Part shown: piece by piece, positions 1-8,662 of the stretch | Layout: each line of letters starts with the position of its first letter | Position numbering within the stretch: position 1 is the first letter of the stretch | Source: Streptomyces tailanensis | Lineage (GTDB): Bacteria > Actinomycetota > Actinomycetes > Streptomycetales > Streptomycetaceae | Direction: 5' to 3' | DNA: 44,356 nt | NCBI RefSeq assembly: GCF_008386495.1 | Contig: NZ_VTHJ01000070.1 | Span: forward strand, 1 to 44,356 | The notes under the pieces: model-generated | Seen by the model: only the letters and a program-made list of their open reading frames with translations | Databases searched by the model: none | What the model was told of the DNA's origin: nothing | Translations under genes and position numbers: made by a program

Positions 1-64
1 CCGGATCCGCCACACCGCGCGGGCCGGATCCGCCAGATTGATCGAAACCAGATACGCGCCCTAG
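1..64 (+). CDS. Possible C-terminal end of an upstream gene (partial)
   Basis: An open frame enters from the left edge and ends at a TAG at 62-64. Its last residues read ARLIETRYAP, which is a plausible protein C-terminus. It is followed by a strong hairpin at 76-106, as expected at a gene end. The same stretch holds a 12-bp direct repeat, CCGGATCCGCCA, at 1-12 and 24-35. Only about 20 codons are visible, so no family can be named, and chance openness of a short GC-rich frame cannot be excluded. Confidence 0.3.
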   Translation, partial: RIRHTARAGSARLIETRYAP

Positions 65-75
65 CCGGGCAGATC

Positions 76-106
76 GCCTCGGGGGCGCTGCAGGCGCCCC
101 CGAGGC
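76..106. terminator. Strong hairpin, probable bidirectional terminator
   Basis: A perfect 13-bp stem (76-88 with 94-106) closes a TGCAG loop. It lies 15 bp beyond the stop of the minus-strand gene ending at 121, and just after a possible plus-strand stop at 64. It is therefore well placed to end transcription from both sides. There is no long T-run, which is common for terminators in GC-rich actinobacteria. Confidence 0.65.
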
Positions 107-120
107 TTCCCGCTCTCCCC

Positions 121-1197
121 TTACGGCAACTCCCCCGCCTTGTCCACGACGGCCACGTCAGTGATCGCCTTGGACATGAGGACGGCCCCGTCCCGCACCG
201 GCGGACACGTCGACCCGCTGCGCTCCGCCTCCTGGCCCGCGCCCTCGCCGGTCGGCTCGACCCACACCATCCGCTCGCCCAGGTACTCCAGCGTCTCCTC
301 GTCGAAGATCCACTCGATCCGCTCGGTCCTGGCCTCGTCCGGCGTACGTCCGATCGAGATGCCGCCGCGGCCGAGGGCGTCCTTCACCCCGAACTTCACG
401 GTCACCCCGGGGAGTTCGGCGACGGCCCGGAAGAGCGCGGCGCTCACCTGCGGCGGCACCAGGTTCTCGCTCAGGATCTCGCTCGCGGTTTGGAAGGCGC
501 TGTCGTCGGACCGGCTCCGCGAGTTGTTCCCCTTGTGCAGCCAGACGTACATCTTCTCCGGATCGGTGGGCAGTTCCTGGACCGCGCGGTAGTTCATGGG
601 CGCCTTGGCGCCGCTCGACTTGGCCTTGGGGTGCTGCTTCTCCTCGTACGTCTGCTTGCCGTTCCCGTACGAGCGGTCCAGCCCCCAGAGGGTGCCGTCG
701 ACGGACGTCCAGGACTCGAAGTCGTAGAGGTTCACGGCCTGGATCGCGCAGGTGTCGTCGAAGGAGGCGTCGGCGGCGTCCTCGGTGCTCTTGATGTAGA
801 CGAACTGGTCGTCGCCGGCCTTCCCCGGCCCCGGCCGCTTCTCGGCGGCCCGCGCGATCCGTTCCAGCACCTCGGCCGCGCTCGGACGCTCGGACGTGCT
901 CCGCGCTTCCGGCCGTGGCGGCGCGGCGGCGTTCTGGGTCACCGTGCCGCCGACGACGACGGCGGCCGTGAGGGTGGCCGCGACGACGGGGGCGACGAAG
1001 GCGGGGCGGCGCCAGAAACGCCGTACAGCCGCCTGCTCCGGCGCACCGCCGCCGGCGCCGGCGTTCTCGCTCTCGTTGATCTCGCTGATCTCGCGCATCA
1101 GATGCTCCTTCAGGACGCGGTGGCGGCCCGGAGGGAGGTCCCGGTCCTCGGCGGACGGGAGCTCGTGGTCCTCGTGGGGGGACGGGTTGGCGTTCAC
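121..1197 (-). CDS. CU044_5270 family membrane-anchored protein
   Basis: This is a 358-residue protein encoded directly after an ECF sigma gene. Its GTG start overlaps the sigma stop (GTGA), so the two are probably translationally coupled. A short cytoplasmic part precedes one transmembrane segment near residues 70-90 (around APVVAATLTAAVVVGG). A large, presumably extracytoplasmic C-terminal domain follows and shows no recognisable enzyme motif. The architecture and position match the actinobacterial CU044_5270 family, whose members sit beside SigE-like sigma factors. A role in sensing or restraining the sigma factor is inferred from position only. No zinc-type anti-sigma HxxxCxxC motif is visible, so it is not a classical ZAS anti-sigma factor. 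Confidence 0.75.
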   Translation of the reverse strand: MNANPSPHEDHELPSAEDRDLPPGRHRVLKEHLMREISEINESENAGAGGGAPEQAAVRRFWRRPAFVAPVVAATLTAAVVVGGTVTQNAAAPPRPEARSTSERPSAAEVLERIARAAEKRPGPGKAGDDQFVYIKSTEDAADASFDDTCAIQAVNLYDFESWTSVDGTLWGLDRSYGNGKQTYEEKQHPKAKSSGAKAPMNYRAVQELPTDPEKMYVWLHKGNNSRSRSDDSAFQTASEILSENLVPPQVSAALFRAVAELPGVTVKFGVKDALGRGGISIGRTPDEARTERIEWIFDEETLEYLGERMVWVEPTGEGAGQEAERSGSTCPPVRDGAVLMSKAITDVAVVDKAGELP

Positions 1198-1838
1198 TTG
1201 TTCCCCTCCTGGATGGGCCCGGCCACGGAGGTGTGACCGCCCTTTGTCTGTCCGCGGCCGCGGCCCGGTTCCCCGCCACGCCCCAGTTCGGCGGCGAGTT
1301 TCGTCCGGGCGCGGGAGAGCCGGGAGCGTACGGTGCCGAGGGGGATGCCGAGGGCCTCGGCGGCCGCCGCGTAGTCGAGCCCGCCCCAGGCGCACAGGGC
1401 CAGTACCTCGCGCTCGGGGCGGCGCAGCCGGTCGACGGCGGCGCGTACGGCCTTCAGGTACGCCGTGTCGTCGAACTGTCCGGCGACCTCGTCGGCGAAG
1501 TCCCGTACGGATTCCGGCCTGGGCAGCCGGGCGACGGCGGCGGCGTGCCGCCGGGTGGCGCGGCGGGTGTTGCGGGCCACGTTGGTGGCGATGCCGAGCA
1601 GCCAGGGGCGCGGTGAACCGCCCTCCGCGTCCAGCCGGCCGCGCAGCCGCCACGCCTCCAGGAAGGTCAGCGACACGATGTCCTCGGCCGCCGACCAGTC
1701 CCCCGTCAGCCGGAAGGCGTGGTTGTACACGGAACGGGCGTACGCGTCGAAGACCTCGCCGAAGGCCCCCGCGTCCCCGTCCCTGATCCGGGCGCGCAAG
1801 GCACTCCGGTCCCCGATGTCCCCCTGGTTCGTCTCCAC
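1194..1838 (-). CDS. ECF RNA polymerase sigma factor (SigE-like group)
   Basis: A 214-residue group 4 sigma factor. Region 2 is recognisable by the DAYARSVYNHAFRLTGDWS stretch, followed by the AEDIVSLTFLEAWR helix. Region 4 holds the HTH around RPEREVLALCAWGGLDY with the GTVRSRLSRAR recognition helix. The predicted role is to direct core RNA polymerase to a small stress regulon. The GTG start at 1838 follows a GGGGGAGG purine tract. The C-terminal 25 residues are Gly/Arg-rich and unlike the sigma core. Immediately upstream lies a nested inverted repeat containing GGGAACCGG, which resembles an ECF -35 element, so autoregulation is plausible. The target promoters are unknown. Confidence 0.9.
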   Translation of the reverse strand: METNQGDIGDRSALRARIRDGDAGAFGEVFDAYARSVYNHAFRLTGDWSAAEDIVSLTFLEAWRLRGRLDAEGGSPRPWLLGIATNVARNTRRATRRHAAAVARLPRPESVRDFADEVAGQFDDTAYLKAVRAAVDRLRRPEREVLALCAWGGLDYAAAAEALGIPLGTVRSRLSRARTKLAAELGRGGEPGRGRGQTKGGHTSVAGPIQEGNK

Positions 1839-1865
1839 GTCCTCCCCCTGTCCGTACGGCGAAGA

Positions 1866-1904
1866 CCGGTTCCCGTGACGTGCGTCACAGCACTAGGGAA
1901 CCGG
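1866..1904 (-). promoter_or_regulatory. Nested inverted repeat upstream of the sigma gene; candidate ECF promoter or operator
   Basis: CCGGTTCCC (1866-1874) and its exact complement GGGAACCGG (1896-1904) flank a second palindrome, GTGACG-TG-CGTCAC (1875-1888). Read on the minus strand, GGGAACCGG is 28 bp or more before the sigma start and resembles the GGAAC -35 element of ECF promoters. A matching -10 could not be assigned with confidence. The region could equally be an operator, or a transcription stop for ccsB on the other side. Confidence 0.4.
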
Positions 1905-1970
1905 CCTTCGGTGTACGGGGGTTGTACGGGAGGCGGGAGCGGGCAGTCGGGAGGCTCGGTCGCCGGGGCG

Positions 1971-3089
1971 TCAGACTCCGACGGACTGCAGTACGGCCAG
2001 GCTCACATCCGCGTAGGAGTGCTTGCCGGAGACGAGGATGTTCACGCCGTAGTAGTTCCACAGCCAGCAGACGAACGCGGCGATCGCGATGTACGCGGCC
2101 TTGCGGCCCTTCCAGCCGGCGGTGGCGCGGGCGTGCAGATAGGCGGCGTAGAACACCCAGGTGATGAACGACCAGGTCTCCTTGGGGTCCCATCCCCAGT
2201 AGCGGCCCCACGCGTCGCCCGCCCAGATCGCGCCCGCGATGATCGTGAACGTCCACAGCGGGAAGACGGCGGCGTTGACGCGGTACGAGAACTTGTCGAG
2301 CGACGCGGAGGAGGGGAGCCGCTCCATGACGGAGGTCGCGAAGTGGCCGGGGCGGCCGCCGCTCGCGAGCTTGCTCTCGTAGGAGTCCTTGAAGAGGTAC
2401 AGGATCGTGCCGACCGCGCCCACGTAGAAGACGGCGCCGCAGAAGATCGCGGTGGAGACGTGGATGTACAGCCAGTACGAGTGGAGGGCGGGAACCAACT
2501 GGTCGCTGGCGGTGTACAAGACAGTGACGGCGAGACCGAGATCGAGGAGGACGGTCGTGATGAGCGGAAGCCCGAGCCAGCGGACGTTCTTCTTCAGCGC
2601 GAGCAGCGAGAGGTACACCCCGACGGCCACGGTGGAGAACGTGATGTTGAACTCGTACATGTTGCCCCACGGCGCCCGCTGCACCGAGAGCGCCCGCGTG
2701 AGCACACCGCCGAACTCGATGGCGAAGGCCAGCACGGTGAGGGACACGGCGATACGCCCGTAGAGGTCCCCCTGCTCGTCCCCGCCATGCGCGCCGGGCC
2801 CGTCCGGCACGTCCCGCGCCCCGGCGGCGGCCCGCACGACCACCTTGGGCCGCTCCAGCACGGAGGTCCCCCCGGCCGACCTCACGGTCACCGCGGGCGC
2901 GTCCGCCTTCTTGCCGCCCTTGGCATCGGCGGTCAGCGCGGCGGCGGTACGACCCACCTTGCTGCGGCTGCCGAAGAGCCACTCGGTGATGTACGCGAAG
3001 AAGGCCAGGGTGTAGACGGCCATCGCGGAGTAGATCAGCGTGTTGCTGATGCTCGCGAGGTTCTCGTTGGTAGCGGCGGCGAGAGTCAC
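1971..3089 (-). CDS. ccsB: Cytochrome c maturation protein CcsB/ResC
   Basis: A 372-residue polytopic membrane protein and the last gene of the System II cytochrome c maturation operon. With ResB it delivers haem across the membrane and forms the thioether bonds to apocytochrome c. The tryptophan-rich haem-handling signature GRYWGWDPKETWSFITW lies in the C-terminal third. Conserved histidines are visible in WLYIHVST and in YLHARA. A hydrophilic insert of about 90 residues separates the first transmembrane helix from the rest. The start overlaps the resB stop (ATGA-type), indicating translational coupling. Length and motifs are normal for actinobacterial CcsB. Confidence 0.93.
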   Translation of the reverse strand: MTLAAATNENLASISNTLIYSAMAVYTLAFFAYITEWLFGSRSKVGRTAAALTADAKGGKKADAPAVTVRSAGGTSVLERPKVVVRAAAGARDVPDGPGAHGGDEQGDLYGRIAVSLTVLAFAIEFGGVLTRALSVQRAPWGNMYEFNITFSTVAVGVYLSLLALKKNVRWLGLPLITTVLLDLGLAVTVLYTASDQLVPALHSYWLYIHVSTAIFCGAVFYVGAVGTILYLFKDSYESKLASGGRPGHFATSVMERLPSSASLDKFSYRVNAAVFPLWTFTIIAGAIWAGDAWGRYWGWDPKETWSFITWVFYAAYLHARATAGWKGRKAAYIAIAAFVCWLWNYYGVNILVSGKHSYADVSLAVLQSVGV

Positions 3090-4921
3090 GGCTTCTCAGC
3101 CCCTTCGGTCTCGGAGTCTTGCGTAGTTGCGGGCAGTACCTCAGCCTCTGCGACAGTCGGAGCTTCGTCGTGGATTACCTCAGCCAAGTCGCCCAGTTCC
3201 TCCGGCACCTTCGCCGACTCGCTGCGCCCAAGTCCCGCCATCTCGACGACGGTGACGCCGTCGGGGCCGTTGGCCGCCCGCACCCACACCCGGCGCCGCT
3301 GGATGAAGAGGGACGCGGCGAGACCGGCGATCGCGGTGATCGCACCGGCGAGGGCCCAGCCACTGCCGGGCTGCTGGGTGACCTGGAACCCGGCCCACTC
3401 CTTGACCCCGTCGAAGGTGACCGTCCCGTTGCCTCCCGGCAGGGTCATGGTCTCGCCGATCTTCAGGTTCTCCCGCACCTGCTCACCCTCGGCGTCCTTG
3501 TACCCCTTCAGCTTCCGCTTCTCCAGCTGGTACACGCTCTGCGGCACCCCAGAGTCGACCCCGAGGTCCCCGTGGTACGCCTCCAGGTTCAGGACGGGAT
3601 TGAGCAGCGCCGGGAACTGCGAGACGACCGCGGTGCCGGCCCCGCCGTACGTCGGCAGGAAGAACGCCTGGAACCCGAGCTGCTCCCGCTCCCCGTCGGC
3701 GTTGCGGTAACCGTCCATGACCTTGATCGCCCCGGTGGACGTGACGTTCGCGTCCAGCGGCAGCAGCGGCACGGGACCGCTGAAGACGACCTCGCCCTTG
3801 CCGTCCTTGATGGTGACGACGGGCGCGTAACCGTGGCTGACGAGGTACACCTTGGAGTCGTCGATCTCCAGCGGCTTGTTGACCTCGATCTTGGTCGACT
3901 TCTGCTCGCCGTCCGCGCCGACGGCGTAGTCGACGGTCGCCTCGTAGATCCGTGGGGTGCCCTTGTTCGGGCCGGTCGTCTCGTACGTACCGCGGAAGTT
4001 CTTGAGGTCGAAGCTGAACGGGTTGAGGTCGTCGGCGGAGAAGAGGTTGCCGGACCTGAAGTCGTCGTACTGCGTGAGGGTGTTGGCGAACCCGTCGCCC
4101 TCGACGATCAGCTTGTTGCCCTCGGACCGGTACAGCTGGCCCCAGGCGAAGGCGATGAGCATCACGATCAGGGCGAGGTGGAAGGCGAGGTTGCCCGCCT
4201 CCCGCAGATAGCCCTTCTCGGCGGCGACCGCGTCCCCGGCGACGTACGCGCGGAACCGGCGCTTCTTCAGCGCCTTCAGCGCCACCTCGCGCACCTGCTC
4301 CGGCGTGGCCTCCGTACGCCAGGTCGCGTACGCGGGCAGCCGGGTCAGCCGCTTCGGCGCACCCGGCGGCCGGCCGCGCAGCTGCCCCACGAACTGCCAG
4401 GTGCGGGGCACGATGCAGCCGATGAGCGAGACGAAGAGCAGGATGTAGATCGCCGAGAACCACACCGAGCTGTACACGTGGAACAGCCCGAGCTTCTCGT
4501 AGATCGGCGCCAGCGTGTCGTGCCGCTCAATGAAGTCGGCGACCTGCGTCTCGTCCTGCCCCGTCTGCGGAATCAGCGACCCGGGAATCGCCGCGAGCGA
4601 CAGCAGGAACAGCAGCAACAGCGCGACCCGCATGGACGTCAACTGCCGCCAGAACCAACGGGCCCACCCGATCACGCCCAGGGAGGGCAGATTGGGGGAC
4701 TCCTCCCGGGGGGCGGTGGACAACTGCGAACCGGCGGCACCGAGGTCGTTGTCATCGGGGGCCGAGGCGCGGTCGGGGGCGGGTGTCCCGCTCTTGCCGG
4801 TCACCCGGCCCTTGTCCGCGGCCCGGGCGGCGTCGGCCGGGCGGCGCTTGCCGCTGCCGGTGCGCTCTGCGGTGTTTTCCCGGTCGCCGGAGGCCTCGCG
4901 GTTGGCGTCGGTCGTCGTCAT
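3086..4921 (-). CDS. resB: Cytochrome c maturation protein ResB
   Basis: A 611-residue partner of CcsB in the haem ligation complex. The first roughly 90 residues are polar and disordered. The ResB domain then follows, with transmembrane segments around VALLLLFLLSLAAIPGSLIP, VWFSAIYILLFVSLIGCIVP and AFHLALIVMLIAFAWG. A large extracytoplasmic domain comes next, then a last helix around AGAITAIAGLAASLF. A second polar tail closes the protein. It lies between ccdA, with 3 bp between the genes, and ccsB, which it overlaps. It is an integral membrane protein with its bulk outside the cell. Confidence 0.93.
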   Translation of the reverse strand: MTTTDANREASGDRENTAERTGSGKRRPADAARAADKGRVTGKSGTPAPDRASAPDDNDLGAAGSQLSTAPREESPNLPSLGVIGWARWFWRQLTSMRVALLLLFLLSLAAIPGSLIPQTGQDETQVADFIERHDTLAPIYEKLGLFHVYSSVWFSAIYILLFVSLIGCIVPRTWQFVGQLRGRPPGAPKRLTRLPAYATWRTEATPEQVREVALKALKKRRFRAYVAGDAVAAEKGYLREAGNLAFHLALIVMLIAFAWGQLYRSEGNKLIVEGDGFANTLTQYDDFRSGNLFSADDLNPFSFDLKNFRGTYETTGPNKGTPRIYEATVDYAVGADGEQKSTKIEVNKPLEIDDSKVYLVSHGYAPVVTIKDGKGEVVFSGPVPLLPLDANVTSTGAIKVMDGYRNADGEREQLGFQAFFLPTYGGAGTAVVSQFPALLNPVLNLEAYHGDLGVDSGVPQSVYQLEKRKLKGYKDAEGEQVRENLKIGETMTLPGGNGTVTFDGVKEWAGFQVTQQPGSGWALAGAITAIAGLAASLFIQRRRVWVRAANGPDGVTVVEMAGLGRSESAKVPEELGDLAEVIHDEAPTVAEAEVLPATTQDSETEGAEKP

Positions 4922-4924
4922 GGC

Positions 4925-5731
4925 TCAGATCCCTGGGGTGAAGCCGGTGGACCAGACCTGCATCTCCTGCACGATGCGGTCCCAGGCGCCGGTCAGCATC
5001 AGGAGGCCGATGGTGATCATCATGCCGCCGCCGATGCGCAGCACCCACGCGTAGTGCCGCTTGACCCAGGCGAAGGCGCCGAGCGCCTTGCGGAAGGCCA
5101 CCGCGGCGAGCACGAAGGGCAGGCCCAGCCCCAGACAGTACGCCACCATCAGCAGCGCGCCGCGGACGGCACTGGCCTCCGAGAGGGCGAGGGCGTTCAC
5201 GGCGGCGAGGGTCGGGCCGATGCACGGCACCCAGCCGATGCCGAAGAGCGCGCCGAGCACGGGCGCGCCGACGAGCCCGGTGGCCGGCTTGGTGTGGAAG
5301 CGGAACTCGCGCTGCGTGAGCCAGGGCATCAGCCCCATGAAGAACAGGCCCATGCCGACCATGAGCACGCCCAGCACGCGGGTCAGCATCTTCTGGTGTT
5401 CCAGCAGCGTCGTCCCGAAGTACCCGAAGAGCGCCCCGCTGGAGACGAACACCACGGTGAACCCGAGCACGAACAGCCCGGCCCCGGCAACCATCCGACC
5501 CCGCCGGGCGTCGGCCAGATCGGTGCCGCCGACGCCGGTGACGTACGAGAGATAGCCGGGCACCAGGGGCAGGACGCACGGCGAGAAGAAGGAGACCAGC
5601 CCGCCGAGCACGGCGACCGGCACGGCGAGGAGCAGGGCCCCGCTGGAGACGGTCGAGGTGAGATCGGCGGCGCTGGTGATCATGTCGGTGCCGGCCATCG
5701 GGGCGGCGTTGGTGATCGTGGGGGCGGGCAC
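4925..5731 (-). CDS. ccdA: Thiol-disulfide electron carrier CcdA
   Basis: A 268-residue protein with about six transmembrane helices. It passes reducing equivalents from cytoplasmic thioredoxin to the extracytoplasmic TlpA/ResA protein so that apocytochrome CXXCH cysteines stay reduced. The paired redox cysteines are visible in FFSPCVLPLVPGYLSY and FGIGWVPCIGPTLAAV. The frame opens with a GTG at 5731, one base after the tlpA stop. Internal ATGs a few codons later (MAGTD, MITSA) are also possible starts. Length and motifs are normal for the family. Confidence 0.92.
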   Translation of the reverse strand: MPAPTITNAAPMAGTDMITSAADLTSTVSSGALLLAVPVAVLGGLVSFFSPCVLPLVPGYLSYVTGVGGTDLADARRGRMVAGAGLFVLGFTVVFVSSGALFGYFGTTLLEHQKMLTRVLGVLMVGMGLFFMGLMPWLTQREFRFHTKPATGLVGAPVLGALFGIGWVPCIGPTLAAVNALALSEASAVRGALLMVAYCLGLGLPFVLAAVAFRKALGAFAWVKRHYAWVLRIGGGMMITIGLLMLTGAWDRIVQEMQVWSTGFTPGI

Positions 5732-5732
5732 G

Positions 5733-6335
5733 TCACTTCTCCGCGAGGATCGGCTTGAGCATCTTGCGCAGCAGCGCCTCGGTCAGCGGCTTCTGGGCCC
5801 GCGCCGCGAGCTTGCCGTCCCGGTCGACGACGATCGTGGACGGGATCAGCTGCGGGTTGAGCGTGCCCTTCTCGAAGCGGAGCAGCAGCTTGCCGGTCGG
5901 GTCGTAGAGGCTCGGGTAGGTGACCTTGAACTCTTCCTCGAAGGCCTGCGCGGGCCGCGTGCTCGTGTCCCGCGTGTTGATGCCGACGAACTGCACGCCC
6001 TGGTCGGCGAGGTCGTCGGAGACCTTGACGAAGTTGACCGCCTCCGCGCGGCACGGCGGGCACCAGGAACCCCACACATTGAGGACGACGATCTTGCCCT
6101 TGTAGGCGGAGGCCACATCGAGTTGCTCGCCGTCGATGGTCTTCCCGGAGAGCTCGGGCGCCGCGTCCCGCTCCCCCTTCTTCACCGTCGCGATCCCGTC
6201 GGTACCGATAACAAAGCCGGTACCGCCACCACCGCCCTGCACGCCCCCGCCCGAACAGGCGGACAGCACCAGCGCCAGGGCCGCGGCCCCGGCGGTGAGC
6301 AAAGCGGCACGACTACGGCTCGTACGGACACTCAT
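5733..6335 (-). CDS. resA: TlpA/ResA family thiol-disulfide reductase, lipoprotein
   Basis: A 200-residue thioredoxin-fold protein with an N-terminal lipoprotein signal peptide (ALALVLSAC-S lipobox). The active-site WGSWCPPCRAEA motif is present. It should be anchored on the outer face of the membrane and keep apocytochrome c cysteines reduced, using electrons from CcdA. The ATG at 6335 begins MSVRTSRSR, which gives a complete signal peptide. The open frame continues further upstream, but that part is not needed. It is the first gene of the four-gene cytochrome c maturation operon. Confidence 0.92.
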   Translation of the reverse strand: MSVRTSRSRAALLTAGAAALALVLSACSGGGVQGGGGGTGFVIGTDGIATVKKGERDAAPELSGKTIDGEQLDVASAYKGKIVVLNVWGSWCPPCRAEAVNFVKVSDDLADQGVQFVGINTRDTSTRPAQAFEEEFKVTYPSLYDPTGKLLLRFEKGTLNPQLIPSTIVVDRDGKLAARAQKPLTEALLRKMLKPILAEK

Positions 6336-6433
6336 GTGAAAAGTTTCGCATGCCCGTTTCGCGGACTTGCGGCGGGGTCGAGGGGCCACCGATGGCCCAC
6401 TTATGACCAGGTCAGGCGGCTGTGTGCAGCGGG

Positions 6434-7714
6434 TCAGGCCGCCGAACCGGCCCCCAGGAACTGCTTCCAGCCGCCCGTCGGCTGCTGCCCGACACCGAGA
6501 GTCCGGAGCTGGGCGAGAACGTCCGGCTTCTGCGCGTCCATCCAGTCCACGAACTGGCGGAAGGACACGATCCGTATATCCCCGTCCTTGGCCTTCTCCT
6601 TCGCGCGGGCGATGTGCTTGAGGGCCTCCTCGACGGCGTCCATGTAGACCCCGCCGTTCCACTCCTCGAAGTGGTTGCCTATGAACAGCGGCGCCCGGTT
6701 CGTCTCGTACGCCCGCTGGAACCCGGCGACGTACGCGCCGGCGGCCTGGGTGCGGTAGGCCGGGTAGTTGGCGGGCGGGGCCTGGGTGGAGTTCTGGGAC
6801 TGGTTGAACATGATGTTGTAGTCCATCGACAGGACCTCGAAGCCACGGCCCGGGAACGGGATGGACTGCAACGGCAGATCCCACACCCCCTGCTTCTTCC
6901 GCGGCCAGACCTGGAGGCCGCCGGGCGAGGAGGAGTCGTAGCGCCAGCCGAGCTCGCGCGCGGTCGGCAGCAGGTTCTCCTGCCCGAGCAGGCACGGCGT
7001 GCGCCCGCCGATGAGTTCCTTGTCGTAGTCGAAGGGCAGCGGGTCGATGTCCGTCCAGCCGCTGTTGGTCTTCCACTCCTTCACGAACGCCTTCGCCTGG
7101 TCGATCTCGCTGCGCCACTGCTTGGGCGTCCAGTTCTTGACCGAGCCGAAACTCTCGCCGCAGAAGTGCCCGTTGAAGTGCGTGCCTATCTCGTGGCCGT
7201 CCAGCCAGGCCGTCCGCAGATGCCCGAGCGTCGACTTGATGTGCTCGTCCGTCAGATAACCGATGTCGGAGGCGCCGGGCGCGTTGTTCGGCGGAAGGTA
7301 GCTGCGCTTTTTCGACTCGGGGAGGAGATAGATCCCGGAGAGAAAGAACGTCATATGGGCCTCGTGCTCGCGCCCCAACTTCAGGAACCGCTCGAAAAGC
7401 CCGTTCCCGACATCTCCGGCCCCGTCCCAGGAGAACACCACGAACTGCGGCGGAGTCTCCCCCGCCTCCAACGCCTTCGGCTTCCCCGGCTGGTTCGGCT
7501 GCTTCCCGGTGTTCGCGGTCGACCCGTCACCCAGCGGCTTCACGGTGTTCTTCTTCCCACCGCCGCCCCCGGACCCGCCCTTGCCCGACCCCCCGGCCCG
7601 CCCGTTCCCACCACCGCCGCCGGACCCCGTACCGCACCCGGCGAGCCCCAGCGTGGCCGCGGCGCCCGCACCGGCACCGAGTCCGATCATTCCCCTACGA
7701 GACAATTCGCGCAT
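6434..7714 (-). CDS. Tat-exported lipoprotein resembling polysaccharide deacetylases
   Basis: A 426-residue secreted lipoprotein. The N-terminus has a twin-arginine-like SRRGMIGLG followed by the lipobox LGLAGC. A Gly/Ser/Lys-rich linker follows to about residue 80. The rest resembles a NodB-type barrel: the strand FVVFSWDGAG is in the place of the usual TFDDG motif, and HEIGTHFNGHF provides the HxxxH metal-binding pair. The first Asp of the usual DD pair is a Trp here, so activity as a canonical deacetylase is uncertain. It stands alone between the tlpA operon and the hemL operon. The natural substrate cannot be read from the sequence. Confidence 0.75.
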   Translation of the reverse strand: MRELSRRGMIGLGAGAGAAATLGLAGCGTGSGGGGGNGRAGGSGKGGSGGGGGKKNTVKPLGDGSTANTGKQPNQPGKPKALEAGETPPQFVVFSWDGAGDVGNGLFERFLKLGREHEAHMTFFLSGIYLLPESKKRSYLPPNNAPGASDIGYLTDEHIKSTLGHLRTAWLDGHEIGTHFNGHFCGESFGSVKNWTPKQWRSEIDQAKAFVKEWKTNSGWTDIDPLPFDYDKELIGGRTPCLLGQENLLPTARELGWRYDSSSPGGLQVWPRKKQGVWDLPLQSIPFPGRGFEVLSMDYNIMFNQSQNSTQAPPANYPAYRTQAAGAYVAGFQRAYETNRAPLFIGNHFEEWNGGVYMDAVEEALKHIARAKEKAKDGDIRIVSFRQFVDWMDAQKPDVLAQLRTLGVGQQPTGGWKQFLGAGSAA

Positions 7715-7735
7715 TGCGCCCCCTTCGTCAGTTCA

Positions 7736-7751
7736 CACCCCACTTGGGGTG
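7736..7751. promoter_or_regulatory. Perfect palindrome upstream of the deacetylase-like lipoprotein
   Basis: CACCCCA-CT-TGGGGTG is a perfect 7-bp inverted repeat centred about 30 bp before the lipoprotein start. The flanking 7800-7860 stretch is unusually A/T-rich for this genome, which suggests a promoter region. It is a candidate operator, with no regulator identified. Confidence 0.35.
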
Positions 7752-7917
7752 ATGCACACCGCTTTAGAGGCCGCGGGAAACGCGTGGGTTCCGTCGATCT
7801 AGCACATATTTAAGAGACTTTGCTGTATTACGCTGAGATGCCGTTCCTCATACGCTTTGTGACGGGGCGTGCGCGGGCGGGGCGAGCGTAGACATTGGAC
7901 ATGCCGGGCATGCCAAA

Positions 7918-7950
7918 GGGCCGTACGTCTGTAGGAGAGACGTACGGCCC
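7918..7950 (-). terminator. Terminator of the hemL/phosphatase operon
   Basis: A perfect 13-bp stem (GGGCCGTACGTCT with its complement) closes a 7-nt loop. It is followed on the minus strand by TTT. It begins 38 bp after the histidine phosphatase stop. Confidence 0.8.
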
Positions 7951-7987
7951 AGGCGGTTCCTGTTGATCTACACGAGGTGTACTCGGC

Positions 7988-8662
7988 TCACGCCCCGAAT
8001 GCTTTGTCCTTGCCCTTCACCGGCTTGGCGCCCGCCAGGAGATGCGGCGGTACGAGATCCCGCGCCGGCTCGCCGTACCCGACCGACACGATCTTGTCGC
8101 CCTGGTACGTGAACGTCGTCAGCGACGCGAGCGTGCACTGCCGTCGCCGGGGGTCGTGCCAGAGCCGCCGCTTCTCGATGTACGACCGGACGATCCAGAT
8201 CGGCAGCTGGTGCGAGACGAGCACGGCCTCATGCCCCCGCGCCGCGTCCTTCGCGGCGTCGAGCGCCCCCATCATCCGGACGACCTGGTCGACGTACGGC
8301 TCACCCCAGGACGGCCGGAAGGGGTTGACGAGGTGCTTCCAGTTCTCCGGCCGCTTCAGCGCGCCGTCGCCGACGCCGAAGGTCTTGCCCTGGAAGACGT
8401 TGCCGGCCTCGATGAGCCGCGCGTCGGTGGCGAGGTCCAGCCCGTGCGCCTTGGCGATCGGCGTCGCCGTCTCCTGCGCCCGCTCCAGCGGGGACGCCAC
8501 GACATACGTGACGTCGCGAGGGGCGAGGTGGTCGGCGACGCGGTCGGCCATGCGCCGCCCGAGCTCGGAGAGGTGGTAGCCGGCGAGGCGGCCGTAGAGG
8601 ATCCCGTCCGGGTTGGCGACCTCACCGTGCCGCATCAGGTGGACGACTGTGATGTCACTCAT
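7988..8662 (-). CDS. Histidine phosphatase family protein (phosphoglycerate mutase-like)
   Basis: A 224-residue protein of the histidine phosphatase superfamily. The catalytic LMRHGEVANP motif near the N-terminus supplies the phospho-accepting His. SPLERAQET and the late LVSHQLPIW provide the other arginine and histidine of the pocket. Its ATG overlaps the hemL stop (ATGA), so the two genes are cotranscribed and coupled. The substrate is not evident, and a glycolytic mutase role is not implied by the sequence. Location is probably cytoplasmic. Confidence 0.88.
   Translation of the reverse strand: MSDITVVHLMRHGEVANPDGILYGRLAGYHLSELGRRMADRVADHLAPRDVTYVVASPLERAQETATPIAKAHGLDLATDARLIEAGNVFQGKTFGVGDGALKRPENWKHLVNPFRPSWGEPYVDQVVRMMGALDAAKDAARGHEAVLVSHQLPIWIVRSYIEKRRLWHDPRRRQCTLASLTTFTYQGDKIVSVGYGEPARDLVPPHLLAGAKPVKGKDKAFGA

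Noticed and set aside
1719..5758. Very long plus-strand open frames opposite the cytochrome c maturation genes
   Set aside because: They are antisense to well-conserved genes, rich in Arg, Gly and Pro, and arise from the codon bias of high-GC DNA.
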